A DNA stretch of 41,408 bases. It comes from Clostridiales bacterium (GTDB lineage Bacteria > Bacillota > Limnochordia > Darwinibacteriales > B1SED10-159). A program made the translations under genes and the position numbers. Each line of letters opens with the position of its first letter. Position 1 is the first letter of the stretch. The notes below the pieces were generated by a model that saw only the letters and a list, made by a program, of their open reading frames with translations, ran no database searches and was not told the origin of the DNA. Location of the stretch: assembly GCA_003551965.1 (NCBI GenBank), contig PUOC01000199.1, positions 1 to 41,408 of the forward strand. The letters run 5' to 3'. Shown here in pieces: positions 28,267-37,688 of this stretch.

Positions 28267-29475
28267 TTAACAGACGTACTTCTCCAATGGGGGAATGAAC
28301 TCCCGCATATCCTGCATCAGGATTGCCTGGGGATTGCACCGCAGAACCATCCCGTCAATGTACATCAGGCTCTTTATGATCGGGAACATACCTTTCTCGA
28401 AACTCATGCCGTGATGAACGGCCATTTTGATGGTGTGCATCATCTGCTCGGTGAGACTGACTTCCGAGACGGTCTTGCCTGGGAAGTCTTTGTAGAGCCG
28501 CAGCAGTTTGGGGAGGAAATGCTTGTAGCGTTTGTCGGAGATTTCTCTGTCCGACATACTGCGAAGAGCGGCGGCACAGCCGTTAAAGTCACTGTAACTG
28601 AGGTGCTTCATGAACTGGAAGAGCCCGCAGCGCAGCCGGTCGGATACCCGTCCGATGGCGCCGCAGTCCACGAAGTAGAAGCGATCTCCATCAAGCAGTA
28701 CATTGCCGGGGTGAAGATCACCGTGGAACACTCCGACGGCAAACATGAAGAACCCGTGGAGCCGGAAGAGGTTTTTCAGGTGATGGTACTCGAGATCACC
28801 TTGCTCCAAGCGGGTTTCCAGTGTACTGCCGGCAATAGCCTCTGTCACCAGCACGTTTGTGTTGGACAGCTCCGGATATGTCTGCGGAAACCCTAAATCA
28901 TGGAGATCCACTTCTTGGCGGTACCGTTCACAGATGTCGCGCAGCAGTGTCTGGTTGCTGATCTCATTGGTCAAATCCAACTCCGCCAAAGTATCATGTT
29001 CGATCATCTCCAGCAGCCCCACGGGATCTGCTACCTTTCTCAGGCGCGGATAGAAGGTGGTCAGGACCTTGAACAGCCTTGTAACGGTGCGTACGTCTTG
29101 ACGAAAGTTGGCGGCGAAATCTTTCTTAATCAGCTTAACCACGACCGGCTGCCCGCCGCGCAGACGAGCCCGGTGTACCTGGCCGACGGATGCGCTGGCC
29201 ATGGGATCTTCGTCGATGTCCAGGAATCGGTTGCGCCAACCAGCATCGACATGTGCTTCCAGGAGCTCAGCGAAATCTTCCGGGGGCATGCGATCCGTGT
29301 TCTGGTACAGTTCCGACAGCACGGTGCAGGTTTCCGGAGGCAGGAAATCGAAACGCAGGGCAAACATCTGTCCCATCTTCACGGCCAAGAGGCCCTTCTG
29401 CTCGATTTTCCCAATATCCGGCGGATTCCCGCGGAAGATTTCATACAGCAGAGAAGAGAATGACCATATGTTCAA
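28267..29475 (-). CDS. AarF/UbiB/ABC1-family kinase-like protein
   Basis: KGLLAVKMGQMFALRFDFLP (KxGQ), MASASVGQVHRA, HGDLHPGNVLL, VDCGAIG. Confidence 0.92.
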   Translation of the reverse strand: MNIWSFSSLLYEIFRGNPPDIGKIEQKGLLAVKMGQMFALRFDFLPPETCTVLSELYQNTDRMPPEDFAELLEAHVDAGWRNRFLDIDEDPMASASVGQVHRARLRGGQPVVVKLIKKDFAANFRQDVRTVTRLFKVLTTFYPRLRKVADPVGLLEMIEHDTLAELDLTNEISNQTLLRDICERYRQEVDLHDLGFPQTYPELSNTNVLVTEAIAGSTLETRLEQGDLEYHHLKNLFRLHGFFMFAVGVFHGDLHPGNVLLDGDRFYFVDCGAIGRVSDRLRCGLFQFMKHLSYSDFNGCAAALRSMSDREISDKRYKHFLPKLLRLYKDFPGKTVSEVSLTEQMMHTIKMAVHHGMSFEKGMFPIIKSLMYIDGMVLRCNPQAILMQDMREFIPPLEKYVC

Positions 29476-29523
29476 GGATATACCCTCTTTCCGACATCAT
29501 AAAAATGGCAAACTGTAACCATT

Positions 29524-29552
29524 ATTATAGTGTGAAGCAGGCCCGGGGTCAA
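29524..29552 (-). promoter_or_regulatory. sigma-A type promoter for the aarF-crtI genes, with -35 embedded in a palindrome
   Basis: Minus strand TTGACC-17 bp-TATAAT; -35 lies in CGGGGTTTGACCCCG. Confidence 0.72.
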
Positions 29553-30416
29553 ACCCCGCCTTGCGGGCCTGGCGGCAGAAGCGATACCGGACTCCTGGAA
29601 AGGAGTAGGACCACAGTCTAACCCCCACACAGGATTCCTTTGACAAATGACCTTCTGCCTGGTATAACGGCCATGATTCGGCTTTGAACGGGGACTTGAA
29701 AACCGAAGCTTTGCATTTTGTGATGAAGGCAGGATTGTCTTAGAAACAGAGGCTTGCCTCGTTTTGTGACACGTGTTCGGCGCCCGGCGTCTGTCCCGGA
29801 GTGATTGGAGTGTGTCGGGGATCTTCACTGGGTTCGTGTATAGATGAGACAGGACCTTCGGTTTCATGTCACGAATGAAACGGTATATTCGGATCGGACG
29901 TATTGTGTATATGGCCAGAAGTGGATGGGGTAGTGACATACCATGTGGCTGCAGGCAATCGTGTGGCACAGACAAGAGGAAGAACGCATAAATCCCCGGC
30001 GATTTGCCTCTAAGGCGGCATTTGCACAGTATCTGGCGGAGACTGGGTGTCAGGTGGCCGGAATTCCGGACGCAGGCGATCTCAAGGCATGGGAGAGAAA
30101 GGCTTCGTCTGCGAATAAGAAGAAATGCGCGTCATCGTGTCATTTTTTGTTTGACGGCGCTGCTTGTGGCAGTGTGGGTTCCCGGTTTCCTAGCTGTGAT
30201 GGATCCTTGACAGTCATGGTTCCCAATCCTCATTGTTCGTTTGTTTCTTCTGAAAGGTACGGGCAGTCTAGTGCCGCGCGCGGCCGGTCATCTCGGGGCT
30301 GGCGGCGGCAGACGCAGGCCAGGGTTTGGTACGGAATCAAGCTTGGACTATGAACAACGGGTTGATGAAACCGACAGGGCTGCAGGCAATATCCTGGAGA
30401 GGACAGGTGAAATGCT

Positions 30417-31049
30417 GTGGACAGCAGAAAACGAGCCGTGTTATTTGGGGACTATTCCCAACCGCATTGGCATCCGGTGGACGGTATTGACCGCGAAATC
30501 ACGACCATGTTGGCGGACAGTTATGCCCTGCATTGCACGGAAGAGTACGGCGCATGCACTCGCTCCGATTTGGAGGCGTTTGATCTTCTCATTACCTACG
30601 CTGACTGCTGGCAGGAGAAGACTTCGGCGCAGCTCGTAGATGCTGTACTGGCATACGTCTCCGGCGGAGGTGGTCTCGTGTGTATTCACAACGGCATTAT
30701 CATGGGTGACTATGAACTGGCCCAGATGGTCGGCGCCAAGTTCACCCACCATCCGCCTTACCAGAGGCTTGCTTTTCGTCCGACGGGCGATCACCCGATT
30801 TTGGCGGGGATTGGCACCTTTGCCATGGATGAAGAGCCGTATCAGTTTGCACTGGATCCATTTACCGAACGGACGATGCTGTTGGAGTATGAATGGGACC
30901 GGCAGTGGTGGCCTGCTGGATGGGTGCACACGTTTGGACGGGGACGCATTGTCTATCTGGCTCCGGGCCACGACGTGGAGGCGTTCCGCAATCAAACCTT
31001 CCGCAGGCTCATTGTTAACAGCTGCCATTGGGCTTGTAAGAGCATGTGA
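30417..31049 (+). CDS. ThuA-like domain protein
   Basis: DLLITYADCWQEKTSAQLVDAVLAYVSGGGGLVCIHNGIIM...VGAKFTHHPPYQ...WVHTFGRGRIVYLAPGHD. Confidence 0.82.
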   Translation: MDSRKRAVLFGDYSQPHWHPVDGIDREITTMLADSYALHCTEEYGACTRSDLEAFDLLITYADCWQEKTSAQLVDAVLAYVSGGGGLVCIHNGIIMGDYELAQMVGAKFTHHPPYQRLAFRPTGDHPILAGIGTFAMDEEPYQFALDPFTERTMLLEYEWDRQWWPAGWVHTFGRGRIVYLAPGHDVEAFRNQTFRRLIVNSCHWACKSM

Positions 31050-32257
31050 TGCGGCAGCGATGGCAGCCAGTGTTCATCCTGGAAAGCCACTATCCCGGTC
31101 GAACTGTAGCTGCGAGTTCTTGGAGTGAAAGAGAGGCTGTTTTCGCAGACAGCTGCGAGGAGGGCAGACTGCTCAGACATGCGAACGCTGGGCAGCATCG
31201 CTATGACAGTATTGCTTTCGTGAACCTTACTGCCACATGTTCATCGGCCGAAGCCGCGGGAGACCTAGGGCGCGGGTCGGAAGCCTCAACGTACAATCCC
31301 AGCGGTATCGAACCCCATGGCTGACCAAACCAGCCAGCATTGACAGCATCTTGTGTGAATGGCACGACAGGCCTGAGATATTCTCTGTCGAGACGGTTGG
31401 TGTTTGCCGTTAAGCATTGGGTGGTTACCTGCCGGGCCGCAGCTCTCTCTGAGCCGGGTGTTGGTTTTTTCTATGCCCAGCGCCGAGTGGAGCGGTCATG
31501 GCTGAATTAAACGCGTCCTATCGGGTTTAGCTGCCGCCTGCTGTTCACCGGAAATGTGTTCCGTCGAAAGCTTGCTAATGCGATTATTTCACGGTAGCCA
31601 GCCTTAGAAGTACGGTTGTCGCCTGTTTTGGCAGGTGCGGCGGCAGCGTCTAGGGTGGTTTGTTTTACGCGTCCTCTGACCGGCGATTTCGCTCCGGGCC
31701 AGTGAACCTAACCTTCGATTGCACTAACAATTATCTACCCCGGCATTGGTACCTCTGTCCAGTTTTGCCTTGTGGAGCGTCTGCAAAAAATCGATGTAAG
31801 ATCCCCGGCAAAAACGGGTAGCATTGATCGACAATTTCCACAGCGGTTTTCCAGCATACCGTTGTGGCGAGATGACCGGGACGGTTCGATGCCACGGGGT
31901 TTTTGCGAAACGCCGATGACGTGAGTGACGGGTTTTCCCAACGTTGTTTACCGCCCGCGTTAAGGTGATTTTGACTAACGACAGCTTACAGAAGTTGTCG
32001 CAATGAAAAAAAGTGGTTCTGTGTAAAAATTTGGAAAAAGGAGTTAATTTATGAGGGGTCAAATATAAAGGTCGTAATTATCAAATAAAAGGAAAGGGGA
32101 AATGCAAAAGACTGTGCGGCTTGCACACGAGGGCACCGACTTATTCGTTTGTGACTTTGGTGCAACACTGATGATGGTAAGGATGTGGTCGTAGAAGTTT
32201 GAGGAGAGGACTCGTCGTTGTTCGGTTTTGCATTCATCCCAAGGAGGTGTTTCATCG

Positions 32258-34666
32258 ATGTGTGACGTGACCAAAAAGTTGTTCAGTCATCAGTATGTCT
32301 TGTATGTTTGTCTGATTGTGCTCGTTGCAGTCTTTGCCGGCGGCTGCGGCGGCCGCAGCGGGGCGGGCGATACCGGGGGCATTTCCGTCACCACCGTTCC
32401 CGAGGGGGCTGACGTCTTCCTAAATGGTTCCCTGCAAGGACAGACGCCGCTGCAAATTCAAAATGTCAGTGCCGGAACGCATGAACTCTTGATTCAAATG
32501 GCCTATTACGCAGATGTCGAGGTCAGTGTTCACGTCAAGGCAGGGGAAACCACAGTACTGGTCCAAGCACTGTCACCGCTGTGGTTTGGGGCGGTCCAGA
32601 TGCTGACCGAAGGCGGTACACCGCTGTCTGCCATCGGCACGGAACAGAGTGTTCCCGTTATTGTCAGCGCAAACGTAAACCTTCCCCCAGGTGACCTGGC
32701 TGCCGTCGGAGACGAAGATACAGAGTCTCCTGTCCGCCTCTATCGCAGCAGCACGGGCGGCCCCGGCGCCGATGATTGGGAACCGGTTGCCCGGCCGTAT
32801 CTCTTCGACTCGGGTGATCTATTCGCGCATGGAGACGAAATCAAGGGCGATCGGGTTTACTCAAACAAGCTTGTTTTCAACGAAACCGAGCCAGGAGCTA
32901 TTTACCTCAAGGTAGAGGTGGAGCTAGCTGATGGCAGCCTTTTCGCCCGCTACCTGGAACTGGAAGTGCTGTTGCTTGATGAACAGGCAGGCGCTCAGAT
33001 CCAGAGCGTCCATGAGGATATACTCACCGAACTCAATACACTAGCACCCGGAACTTCCGTGGAAGAAATGCTTGCCCACGCGGCCAATTGGCTGGCGGGA
33101 CGTGACGGCATTGACAACGTCGAGCAGTCCGGTGATGTACTGGAAATAACCCACGCTTCCGGCATTACCAGTTTCATCCACCTGCAGGATGAAGCCAACG
33201 AGGACGTGGGCTGGATCCGCGGCGGTTCGAAAGAACGGACCGCTCAACCCGTCATTCCCTTGGATGAGCAAACCCGAGGCGACACATTGGATGCAGGTGG
33301 TATATCCGCTTTGGATGTTGACCCGGCCCTGCTGCCGCTCAGTGAAACAGGCGAAAACGAAGTGGGCAGCCGCGCCGTCTTGATATGGGCTCCCTTTGCC
33401 GCTGAATTTTCGCCCTGGGATGAAACAGCGGGTTTGTTTCAGCGTTTCGGCGAGTCAGATATTGGCTTCAATGTAGTGGCTAAGAGCAATTACGACGCAG
33501 ATGTCAATTCACTGCGCTCCATTGCTAATTACGGCATGGTCGTACTTGCGACCCATGGTTCCGGAGGCCGCTGGCTTGCTACAGCAGAATTGGCTAGTAC
33601 CGCGGATACAACCTACTTGACCGATCTGCAGTCTGGCCGGATGGCCATCTGGCAGCAGATGAAACTGACTACGGCTGGAAATGTGACATCGTATAGTCCC
33701 ACCTATGCTGTCCGAGATACTTGGCTGGCTGCCAATGTCGTTGGCCAGTTCCCGAATTCGATCATTGTCAACAATTCCTGTGAAAGCCTGCGGGGCAATG
33801 ATTTGTGGAATTTCTTCGCTGACCGAGGGGCAGGAGCACTGTTTGGGCACACCCGGATTGTGACCAGCCGCTTTGCCGTGGAAAAGGTCTATGAATTGGT
33901 CGAAGGTCTGGCGGCCGGGCAGACAACGGGAGCGTCTTACGTTCAGGAAACCGATCCCTACAGTTTTCACAACGCTGTCTGGGAAATGCGGGGGAACGAA
34001 GAGTTGACTTTTGCCCTTGGGCTCATCAACGGAAGCTTTGAAGACGGCATGCTCGGTTGGGTAGGTACTGGCGACGCCAGAACTGTCAGCGGTCTAGGGC
34101 CACTGCAGCCGACCGATGAATTCAGCATGGGGCTCATTTCCACGGGTCTGGGCTTCACTGTCAGTCACGGCGGTATCAGCCAGACATTCCGAGTCCCTGA
34201 CAACGCCACGCAGCTTCGTTTCGATTGGAACTATCTATCAGAAGAGTTCTTGGAGTGGATCGGTTCTGGATACCAGGACCCCTGGGAAGTATCCATAACC
34301 CCTGTGGCTACGGGGCAGACCGATACCTTGCTTGAGTGGAGGGTGGACACGATTGCAGAGGCATTCGGGGCATCGTATGCCTATTCACCGTTCTATAATA
34401 CCGACGAGCTGGACGCAGTCGGCGAACATGGCTTCTACCTGCACCCAGACCCCGACGTTCGTGCCGCTGGCGGCAACCTAATCTGGGTGTCGCCGACCAT
34501 TGTCTTTGACCAAGGTGATGTCTGGATGACCCATTGGCAGATTGCTGAAGCCTTGGATATTTCGGCCTATGCCGGTGAAGTGGTGACCCTGGCCTTCCGA
34601 GTGGAAGATACCGGAGACACCTCTTGGGATAGCGTTGTGCTGCTGGACAATATCGTGGTTCAGTAA
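32258..34666 (+). CDS. large secreted lipoprotein: PEGA domain, putative caspase/gingipain-fold (clan CD) core, C-terminal jelly-roll-like domain
   Basis: ATG after AAGGAGG; signal peptide with VFAGGC. PEGA: ISVTTVPEGADVFLNGSLQGQTPLQIQNVSAGTHELLI. YGMVVLATHGSGGRW followed by NSIIVNNSCESLRG is an HG...C pattern. Confidence 0.8.
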   Translation: MCDVTKKLFSHQYVLYVCLIVLVAVFAGGCGGRSGAGDTGGISVTTVPEGADVFLNGSLQGQTPLQIQNVSAGTHELLIQMAYYADVEVSVHVKAGETTVLVQALSPLWFGAVQMLTEGGTPLSAIGTEQSVPVIVSANVNLPPGDLAAVGDEDTESPVRLYRSSTGGPGADDWEPVARPYLFDSGDLFAHGDEIKGDRVYSNKLVFNETEPGAIYLKVEVELADGSLFARYLELEVLLLDEQAGAQIQSVHEDILTELNTLAPGTSVEEMLAHAANWLAGRDGIDNVEQSGDVLEITHASGITSFIHLQDEANEDVGWIRGGSKERTAQPVIPLDEQTRGDTLDAGGISALDVDPALLPLSETGENEVGSRAVLIWAPFAAEFSPWDETAGLFQRFGESDIGFNVVAKSNYDADVNSLRSIANYGMVVLATHGSGGRWLATAELASTADTTYLTDLQSGRMAIWQQMKLTTAGNVTSYSPTYAVRDTWLAANVVGQFPNSIIVNNSCESLRGNDLWNFFADRGAGALFGHTRIVTSRFAVEKVYELVEGLAAGQTTGASYVQETDPYSFHNAVWEMRGNEELTFALGLINGSFEDGMLGWVGTGDARTVSGLGPLQPTDEFSMGLISTGLGFTVSHGGISQTFRVPDNATQLRFDWNYLSEEFLEWIGSGYQDPWEVSITPVATGQTDTLLEWRVDTIAEAFGASYAYSPFYNTDELDAVGEHGFYLHPDPDVRAAGGNLIWVSPTIVFDQGDVWMTHWQIAEALDISAYAGEVVTLAFRVEDTGDTSWDSVVLLDNIVVQ

Positions 34667-34697
34667 GCGAATGCTATAACAGCGGAGGTGAGGACAG

Positions 34698-35219
34698 GTG
34701 AATCGCAGCTTGCTGTATGTTCTGCCCATAGCCATGGTTCTGGTGGTATCGCTGGGCTTGCCCGGGCATGCCGCACCGTGCTGCACGGAAATAGGGGTGG
34801 TCGAGGAGCCTATGGAAGCAAAACTGCGCTTTTACCGGGATGGTCAGCAATACCAGGTGCTGGAAGATAAGGCCCAATGGACAGAGGAAACCTTGATCAC
34901 GGCGCTGGAGGGTATCCATGACCGCTTGCGTTTGGGATTGTTTGCCAGCGACATCGAGGAGATGCTGGCTGCGGACACGGTGTGGGAACTGACGTTTCCA
35001 GAGGATCGCAAGTACGATTTCGGTCTCTACGGAACACATCTTGTGCGGCGGCTGTTTGCTCCTTTGACCGGTCGTCTGGCTCCTTCTCCGGAAAGCGATA
35101 TGATCGTCCTGGTGACGGAGTCGCCCGAAGGCGGTTTGGCTGTTTGGACAGCACCTATGGATAGTGAGGATAAGAAAGTTCTTGCGGAAGATTGTCACTG
35201 CGTTGAAGGCGAGGAATAA
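34698..35219 (+). CDS. small exported protein of unknown function, downstream partner of the 32258 lipoprotein
   Basis: GTG with GGAGGTGAG upstream; signal peptide MNRSLLYVLPIAMVLVVSLGLPGHA; cysteine pairs near both ends (APCCTE, DCHCVEGEE). Confidence 0.6.
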   Translation: MNRSLLYVLPIAMVLVVSLGLPGHAAPCCTEIGVVEEPMEAKLRFYRDGQQYQVLEDKAQWTEETLITALEGIHDRLRLGLFASDIEEMLAADTVWELTFPEDRKYDFGLYGTHLVRRLFAPLTGRLAPSPESDMIVLVTESPEGGLAVWTAPMDSEDKKVLAEDCHCVEGEE

Positions 35220-35288
35220 ACGGGAATGAACCCATGGTCAACCATCACGGCCCCCTGCAGCCGTCACTCTTCCGATCACGTATTGCAG

Positions 35289-35327
35289 CACAACAGGCCA
35301 CAGTGCATTGCACTGTGGCCTGTTGTG
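35289..35327. terminator. near-perfect 39-bp palindrome between convergent genes, no T-tract
   Basis: CACAACAGGCCACAGTGCA-t-TGCACTGTGGCCTGTTGTG. Confidence 0.7.
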
Positions 35328-35505
35328 GATCGTCCGCCTGCAGCGTCGCGCTCCTTGGCCGCCCCGAGTTGAGGGCTGTTGCCCAAGGCGCCTTCGATTC
35401 CACTTGGTTGGGCAGAGTCATGGTCAAGGGCATGAGCTTATGAAGAGAAGCGTTGCATCCAGGGCCTTAGGTTCAGCTGTGATGTCGGCTTTGCCCCGGC
35501 CCGGT

Positions 35506-36693
35506 TTAAGTCACATTGCCTAACTTTGATCTTCCCTGCGGCTGTGCTGAACCGTGGTTCCAGAAAGCGGCCGCGGCTATCGTACCGGCCAATCCAGCCG
35601 ATGCTGCTGCCGTCCAATTAAGGGCGTGCATGGAACCAGCGCTGACAACCAGGCCGCCCATGGCGGCACCGCTGGCAAAACCCAGCTGAACGAAGGCTCC
35701 GTTGAGGCTCAGAAGAATGGCTGCAGCCCCTGGCGCCAGGGAGATCAAGTTGAAATTGAGCATCGGTCCCGCGGTCCAGGCAGCGGCTGACCAGCACATC
35801 AAGAGAGGGACAGTGAGGAAGATCGTCTTTGGCAGCAGAGCCACCAATAGCAGGCTCAGCATCTGCATGGAAATACCGGCAATGACCGCTCGGCTGGCAT
35901 GGGTACGGTCGGCCAGCATACCACCGGTCTTTGCGCCAGCCGTACTAGCGAGACCGAGAGCCATAAAGACGGCACTGATAGACCGATCGGACAGGGGCAG
36001 CGTGTACGCGAGAAAGGGAGCGATGTAGGTATTCATGGCAGCGTAGCTGATAAACATTGTTACCGCCACGCCCAATGCCGCAGCAATACGCGGTTCTTTG
36101 AGATAGCGCAGTTGTTGCACCAAGGGCGGAGGTGGTGGACCGGTGGCAGAGGGGATGGTGCGAGCCACGGCTATCAATGCACCGAGGACCATCAATCCTA
36201 GACCGAGGAATATCCATGGCCAATCGAAGAAGCCTGCGACCAGACGGCCCGCGGGGACTCCAATCACCAGTCCGAGACTGGCGCCCATGGCGATGGTTGC
36301 CATGGCCGTAGCCTGCCGGCCTTCGGGAGCAAGCTTCACCGCTACAGTGTAGGCACTGACGCCATAGACTCCAAACCCGACTCCCAGCAGGGCCCTAAGC
36401 GCCATCAAGATGCCATATCTCGGCAGCAGAGCTGTTCCCAAGAGGCTGGCAGCGATGGCGCTTAGGCCGACCAGCATCAGTTTGCGGCGGTCGACCTTCG
36501 CTGTGGCCATCATAATCAGGGGAGTACCGATGGCGTTGGACAAAGAAAAAACGGTCATCAGCTGGCCGGCTGCTGCGATCGGTACACCCAGCGACAAGGC
36601 GATCTTGTCCAAAATGCCGCTGATGACAAACTGTGAGGTGGCAATCAGGAAGCCGATAAAGGCCATTAGATAGATCTGGGTTCGATGATCCAC
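35506..36693 (-). CDS. MFS transporter (DHA1-like)
   Basis: About 12 TM segments; RALLGVGFGVYGVSAYTVAVKLAPEGRQATAMATIAMGASLGLVIGVPAG. GTG 36693 with AAGGAG. Confidence 0.9.
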   Translation of the reverse strand: MDHRTQIYLMAFIGFLIATSQFVISGILDKIALSLGVPIAAAGQLMTVFSLSNAIGTPLIMMATAKVDRRKLMLVGLSAIAASLLGTALLPRYGILMALRALLGVGFGVYGVSAYTVAVKLAPEGRQATAMATIAMGASLGLVIGVPAGRLVAGFFDWPWIFLGLGLMVLGALIAVARTIPSATGPPPPPLVQQLRYLKEPRIAAALGVAVTMFISYAAMNTYIAPFLAYTLPLSDRSISAVFMALGLASTAGAKTGGMLADRTHASRAVIAGISMQMLSLLLVALLPKTIFLTVPLLMCWSAAAWTAGPMLNFNLISLAPGAAAILLSLNGAFVQLGFASGAAMGGLVVSAGSMHALNWTAAASAGLAGTIAAAAFWNHGSAQPQGRSKLGNVT

Positions 36694-37214
36694 GGCATGG
36701 GGCTCCTTGCTTGTTGGAGTCAATAAACCACTGGCTCGGCCTCCACTGTAAATTTGGGACTCGAAAAGGGAAGGCCGCAATCTGCAGATCTGCCATCGTA
36801 TGTCCTACCAAAGCCGACGGCAGATAACTCATTCTACCACTCTAGGTTAGCCCAAAGTCAAGAGCAATATAGACTGTTTCGCTGCTCCCCTGTGAGCGGC
36901 AGCTATCCTTGGCTGTGTCTGGTCTTCAGTAGGATGGTTGTCCCGGTTGCGGTGGCTGGATCGGCGCTATCACCGCAGATGGGTAATGATAGGATCGTGT
37001 CGGTAACCCGTCACTGTGGTTGCGTTCTTCGATGGAAAACAAGCGCTCGGGTATGCATGGCTTGTAATGAGCGTGTCTAGGCCTCGCCGCGACATTGCCT
37101 TCTGGCTTGGTTTTTTCTGTTGTGAAGCGGCCACAGTGCGGCCTGTTTGTGGGTTGAACCGCACTCTGGCTGTGAGGAACAAAAGGGTGTACCTATGAGT
37201 GAGGTCGAAGGCTT

Positions 37215-37242
37215 TTGCAACGAATTGACGTTATGATACAAT
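37215..37242 (+). promoter_or_regulatory. putative promoter of the tRNA-Lys gene
   Basis: TTGCAA-16 bp-TACAAT, ending 13 bp before the mature 5' end. Confidence 0.55.
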
Positions 37243-37255
37243 AGAGGTGAACGGT

Positions 37256-37332
37256 GGGCCATTAGCTCAGTTGGCCAGAGCACCTGACTCTTAATCAGGG
37301 TGTCCGGGGTTCGAGTCCCTGATGGCCCACCA
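37256..37332 (+). tRNA. tRNA-Lys (anticodon CTT), CCA encoded
   Basis: GGGCCAT...ATGGCCC acceptor stem, TAGCTCAG D-arm, CCTGA-CTCTTAA-TCAGG anticodon arm, GGTTCGAGTCC T-arm, A-CCA end. Confidence 0.97.
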
Positions 37333-37370
37333 CCTAAAGCATCAATGTATAAGGCGTTCTAAGGATTCAG

Positions 37371-37397
37371 CGTTGCTCGGAGGAGCGGCGGTTTTTT
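37371..37397 (+). terminator. intrinsic terminator after tRNA-Lys
   Basis: CGTTGCTC-ggag-GAGCGGCG followed by GTTTTTT. Confidence 0.65.
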
Positions 37398-37436
37398 GGT
37401 TGCCGTGCCAACTCAGAAACACTGGCACAAAAGCGC

Positions 37437-37553
37437 TCAATTTTTCTGATTGCCAGTGGCGAATGGAAGATTTCGCAGCTTTTCTGTGACAACTTCTTGC
37501 ATCCTCGGTAGAACATGGCAGTATACAGCCAGCATTATGGTTACATCAGAGTG
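37437..37553 (-). pseudogene. C-terminal remnant of a phage-type tyrosine recombinase/integrase
   Basis: HSDVTIMLAVYCHVLPRMQEVVTEKLRNLPF resembles the integrase C-terminus (H-SDVTMTLDxYSHVLPxMQEEAxxKL) including the catalytic-Tyr position; no N-terminal/core region is present. Confidence 0.7.
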
Positions 37554-37648
37554 AAGATTGTGAGCTGCATGGGCCTTGGAAGGCGTAGAGAGCGATTTGT
37601 TGATAAGTACCGAGACCAGCTCGACTTTGCGTGCTCCCAATTGTCATT

Positions 37649-37680
37649 AGGAGGGCCCATCCGGTGGGATGGGCCCTCCT
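37649..37680 (-). terminator. 14-bp perfect hairpin downstream of the GH29 gene
   Basis: AGGAGGGCCCATCC-ggtg-GGATGGGCCCTCCT. Confidence 0.68.
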
Positions 37681-37688
37681 TATTTCCC

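Noticed and set aside
29943-30353. 136-aa plus-strand ORF upstream of the ThuA gene
   Set aside because: No domain recognised and the C-terminal half is low-complexity; no strong RBS.
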